Below, piece after piece: positions 61,047-64,000 of a stretch of 64,000 nt of DNA; positions within the stretch are counted from its first letter, which is position 1, and each line of letters starts with the position of its first letter. Origin of the DNA: Acidobacteriaceae bacterium (GTDB taxonomy: Bacteria > Acidobacteriota > Terriglobia > Terriglobales > Acidobacteriaceae); NCBI GenBank assembly GCA_030041435.1, contig JASHNW010000123.1, positions 1 to 64,000 on the forward strand, in the 5' to 3' direction. Both the position numbers and the translations under genes were made by a program. The notes below the pieces were generated by a model that was not told where the DNA came from, searched no databases, and was given only the letters and a program-made list of their open reading frames with translations.

Positions 61047-62965
61047 GCCGGGCCATGTTTGCCAAATCGTTTGCCAAATCGTCTGCCAAAGCGTCTGCCA
61101 AAGCGCGCGCCGGTTCGTCCTTGCCGGGCCAGGACCCCGTGTGGGAAGCGCTGGCTGAAGGGGCACGCCGCACCGGCACCGGGCCTACGCGGCTGGTAGA
61201 CTGGCTGCCCATGGACGAGCCCGGGCCGATGCTGGTCAGGGAACCGCGCAGATCCGGAGCCTCGGGGCTGGCCGCGCGGCCCTGGACGTGGATCGAGAGC
61301 CTGGTCCTTGCCGCATATGCTTTGGTCGTCGCCCTTGGCCTCACCTGGCACGAGCCCTGGGCCGACGAGGCACAGGCGTGGCTGCTGGCGCGCGATTCCG
61401 GCTGGTGGCACATGATGCTGCACGGCATCCGCTACGAGGGCTCGCCAGGGCTCTGGCACTCGCTGCTCTGGGTGCTGGTTCGCCTGCACGTCAGCTATGC
61501 CGGCATGCACTGGGTGTCGGCCGCTGTGGCCGCGGCCGGCATTTGGGTCCTGCTGCGCTACTCTCCCTTTCCGCTCCTGCTGCGCATTCTTCTTCCCTTC
61601 GGCTTCTGGCTCGCCTATCAGGACGCGGTGGTGGCGCGCAGCTATGTGCTGTTCGCCGTGCTGGCCTTCACGGCCGCCGCCATGCTGCGTAGCTGGATGC
61701 ATCCTGGCGCGTACCCGAAGCTTCCCCGCCTCTTCGGGCTCGCTGCCGTGCTGGGACTGATGGCAAACCTCTCCGTGCATGGCTTTGTCGCCTCCCTGGG
61801 CTTCGCCCTGGTGGCCCTCGCCGTCCTGCGGCGAAAATCCCGCGCCGGTGTGCCCGCACGCTGGGCCCTTCCGGCCCTGGTGCTGTGCGCTTTCTGGATC
61901 GTCGCCGTAGCCACCACGCTGCCCACCAGCGACCAGAGTTTTATTGCCGGCAGGAATTTCGAGAAGTCCATCGCCCGTGTTGAAGCCATCGCCGGCTACC
62001 ACCGGGCGGCTGCGGACCACACGATGAACGTGACCGAGCGGAACGACGTCCGGCCCGGCGAACTGACCCCCGCAGGCCCCGACGAGCACAATTGGACCGC
62101 CCGCCAGGCCCTCTGGCACAAGGTTGCGCGGGTGCTGGCGCTGGTCACCTTCCCCCTGTCCAATTTCCGGATTCTCGCCCTGCTCGCATGTGTGCTCGCG
62201 CTCCTCCAGGCGTGGCGGACGCGAGAGCGTCCAGGCCCGGTTGCGGTTCCCGTTCCCTCTGCCGCGCCGGCGCCGCTGGGATGGGTTGGCCTTCTGCCCT
62301 GGGCGCTCATGGTGCTGGTCTTCACCTCGCTCTACTTCTCGCCCCGCCACGCCGGTATGCTCTGGACCGCCTTCCTGGCCTCGCTGTGGCTCACCTGGCC
62401 CACCGTCCCCGCCGCCACCAGGCGCGGGCAATGGCTGCGGCATGCCACCGTAGCGGCCCTGGTGCTGGTCGCGGCGGATCAGATCTGGTGGACCGCGCAC
62501 GCCGTCTGGGCGGATGTTCACCGCCCCTACTCCGGCGACCGCGCCATGGCGGAGTTCCTCAGGAAGGAACCGCCGGGCACGCGTATCGCCGGCTTCTACT
62601 ACTTCACCGTTGGTCCGGCGGCGTGGTTCCGCCACGCCATCTACTTCAACCAGCCGCACGCGTACTGGCTGTGGAGCCGCAACGTGCGCACCACGCAGCA
62701 GGCGCCCGCCACCATCGCCACGCATCCTGACGTGATCGTGGTGGGCCGCATGCAAGAAGGCCTGCGCGACGGCAATATCAGCGACGACTGGGTGAAGCCG
62801 GATCCCCCCAGCCTCAGTCCCTTCTCGCTGGGCGATCGCTATCGGATCATTCCTTATGCTGAGACGCAGGGCTATCGCGTCACCCACAGTTTCTGCGGAC
62901 ACTCCTTCATGCGCGACGGGTGGGCGGAAGAACTCTGCCAGGTGGCCCTGGAGCCGCAGCGATAA
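61043..62965 (+). CDS. Multi-pass membrane glycosyltransferase-like protein
   Basis: 640 residues from ATG 61043. An N-terminal basic part holds four 4-residue repeats (AKSF-AKSS-AKAS-AKAR). After about 85 residues the membrane part begins with the conserved loop TWHEPWADEAQAWLLARD, a hallmark of a PMT/ArnT-like (GT-C) family whose loop carries acidic catalytic residues, followed by about ten helices and a periplasmic C-terminal part. It would transfer a sugar from a lipid carrier. Coupled to the epimerase by ATGA. Confidence 0.82.
   Translation: MSRAMFAKSFAKSSAKASAKARAGSSLPGQDPVWEALAEGARRTGTGPTRLVDWLPMDEPGPMLVREPRRSGASGLAARPWTWIESLVLAAYALVVALGLTWHEPWADEAQAWLLARDSGWWHMMLHGIRYEGSPGLWHSLLWVLVRLHVSYAGMHWVSAAVAAAGIWVLLRYSPFPLLLRILLPFGFWLAYQDAVVARSYVLFAVLAFTAAAMLRSWMHPGAYPKLPRLFGLAAVLGLMANLSVHGFVASLGFALVALAVLRRKSRAGVPARWALPALVLCAFWIVAVATTLPTSDQSFIAGRNFEKSIARVEAIAGYHRAAADHTMNVTERNDVRPGELTPAGPDEHNWTARQALWHKVARVLALVTFPLSNFRILALLACVLALLQAWRTRERPGPVAVPVPSAAPAPLGWVGLLPWALMVLVFTSLYFSPRHAGMLWTAFLASLWLTWPTVPAATRRGQWLRHATVAALVLVAADQIWWTAHAVWADVHRPYSGDRAMAEFLRKEPPGTRIAGFYYFTVGPAAWFRHAIYFNQPHAYWLWSRNVRTTQQAPATIATHPDVIVVGRMQEGLRDGNISDDWVKPDPPSLSPFSLGDRYRIIPYAETQGYRVTHSFCGHSFMRDGWAEELCQVALEPQR
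61061..61105 (+). repeat. 12-bp tandem repeat in a coding start
   Basis: GCCAAATCGTTT and variants repeat 3.75 times in frame (61061-61105), encoding AKSF-AKSS-AKAS-AKA. Unit length is a multiple of three, so copy-number change would keep the frame. Confidence 0.8.
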
Positions 62966-63003
62966 TCGCAGCCGCGCATGGATTCCGGGGTATCATCGAA
63001 CCA

Positions 63004-63462
63004 GCAGGCAGACTGGACGGTCGCTGCCGCCGAGCGCAAGCCAGGCGGTAGAGGAAAGTCCGGACTCCGCAGGGCAGTGTGCCGGATAACGTCCGGGACC
63101 TGAGCGTCAAGGCTCAGGGACGGCTAGTGCCACAGAGAACATACCGCCAGGCCGGCAACGGCAAGGTAAGGGTGAAAAGGTGCGGTAAGAGCGCACCGCT
63201 CCGGCGGTAACGGCGGAGGCAGGGTAAACCCCACACGGAGCAAGACCAAATAGGGAACGAGCCGGCAGCAATGCCGGCACGCGCCGGCCCGGCGCGTCAG
63301 CCTCGGACGAGGCCCCCGCGCGGCGCAAACTGCGCGGGGTGAAAGTTCCGGGTAGGTCGCTAAGGGCGTTCTGCTTCGGCCGAACGCCGCGAGCGCGCGC
63401 AGCAATGCGCCGCCCAGAGGAATGGCCGTCCTCGACAGAATCCGGCTTATAAGTCTGTCTGC
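63004..63462 (+). ncRNA. rnpB: RNase P RNA (bacterial type A)
   Basis: The RNA component of RNase P, which cuts the 5' leader from tRNA precursors. The conserved 5' core GAGGAAAGTCCGGACTCC (63051-63068), the ACAGAGAACATACCGCC block, GAAAAGGTGCGGTAAGAGCGCACC, CCCCACACGGAGCAAGACCAAATAG and the 3' CAGAATCCGGCTTAT end are present in order. P1 pairs GCAGGCAGACT (63004) with AGTCTGTCTGC (63452-63462). Confidence 0.97.
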
Positions 63463-63509
63463 TCGTCACCGCATGGTTCCGGCTCTCCGCACCGGAGGGC
63501 CGGGCCGCT

Positions 63510-64000
<491 letters not shown>

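Overview
This is a high-GC bacterial chromosome segment. Its gene families and style point to an acidobacterium of the Terriglobia type: a B12-dependent ribonucleotide reductase, bactofilin, a single-module Omp85-like barrel, a DUF5522 protein, an OGFr-domain protein and clusters of 'GGGCTAAAGCCC'-type palindromes. That placement is an inference from content, not from a marker gene.

Layout. 1-525 is the 3' end of a deoxyhypusine-synthase-like gene. 1093-4518 is a histidine kinase / response regulator / Hpt phosphorelay operon. 4665-6748 holds small membrane and unknown proteins and a palindrome cluster. 6968-10246 is nrdJ, with a long upstream leader that has its own promoter, a candidate NrdR box and an internal intrinsic terminator. 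10560-11839 is gene-poor, with a dispersed repeat and an orphan coding fragment. 11840-23337 carries Mn-catalase, an Omp85-like barrel coupled to a phosphoesterase, a prolyl oligopeptidase, an OGFr protein, bactofilin, a monooxygenase-like protein, RNase R and VapBC. 23433-26400 is a pyrR-pyrB-pyrC operon. 26508-33131 carries membrane proteins and lipoproteins, an EAL phosphodiesterase, GlgX and a GNAT protein.

33197-43206 is a ~10-kb integrated element in a tRNA-Pro(GGG) gene, bounded by a perfect 70-bp direct repeat. It carries a tyrosine integrase, a three-gene ParA-led operon, a primase/helicase replication protein coupled to a DUF3223 protein, and a restriction-modification set (XRE controller, PD-(D/E)XK nuclease-like protein, Vsr, C5-cytosine methyltransferase).

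43542-53898 returns to the host backbone (M16 peptidase, dapD, thiL) mixed with accessory modules. The most notable is a HicA-HicB-SecB-like tripartite toxin-antitoxin-chaperone (TAC) locus at 48729-50079. A Phd-PIN toxin-antitoxin pair and an S24-type repressor follow, each next to a clear inverted-repeat operator candidate. 54303-62965 holds a response regulator, a secreted GH13 glucosidase, a myo-inositol oxygenase, a sugar-transporter-like protein preceded by a 29-residue coupled micro-ORF, moaC, a sugar-nucleotide epimerase and a coupled membrane glycosyltransferase. The window ends with rnpB (RNase P RNA), a DUF5522 protein and the 3' end of an Lhr-type helicase.

Family names come from recognising motifs by eye. 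No database search was run.
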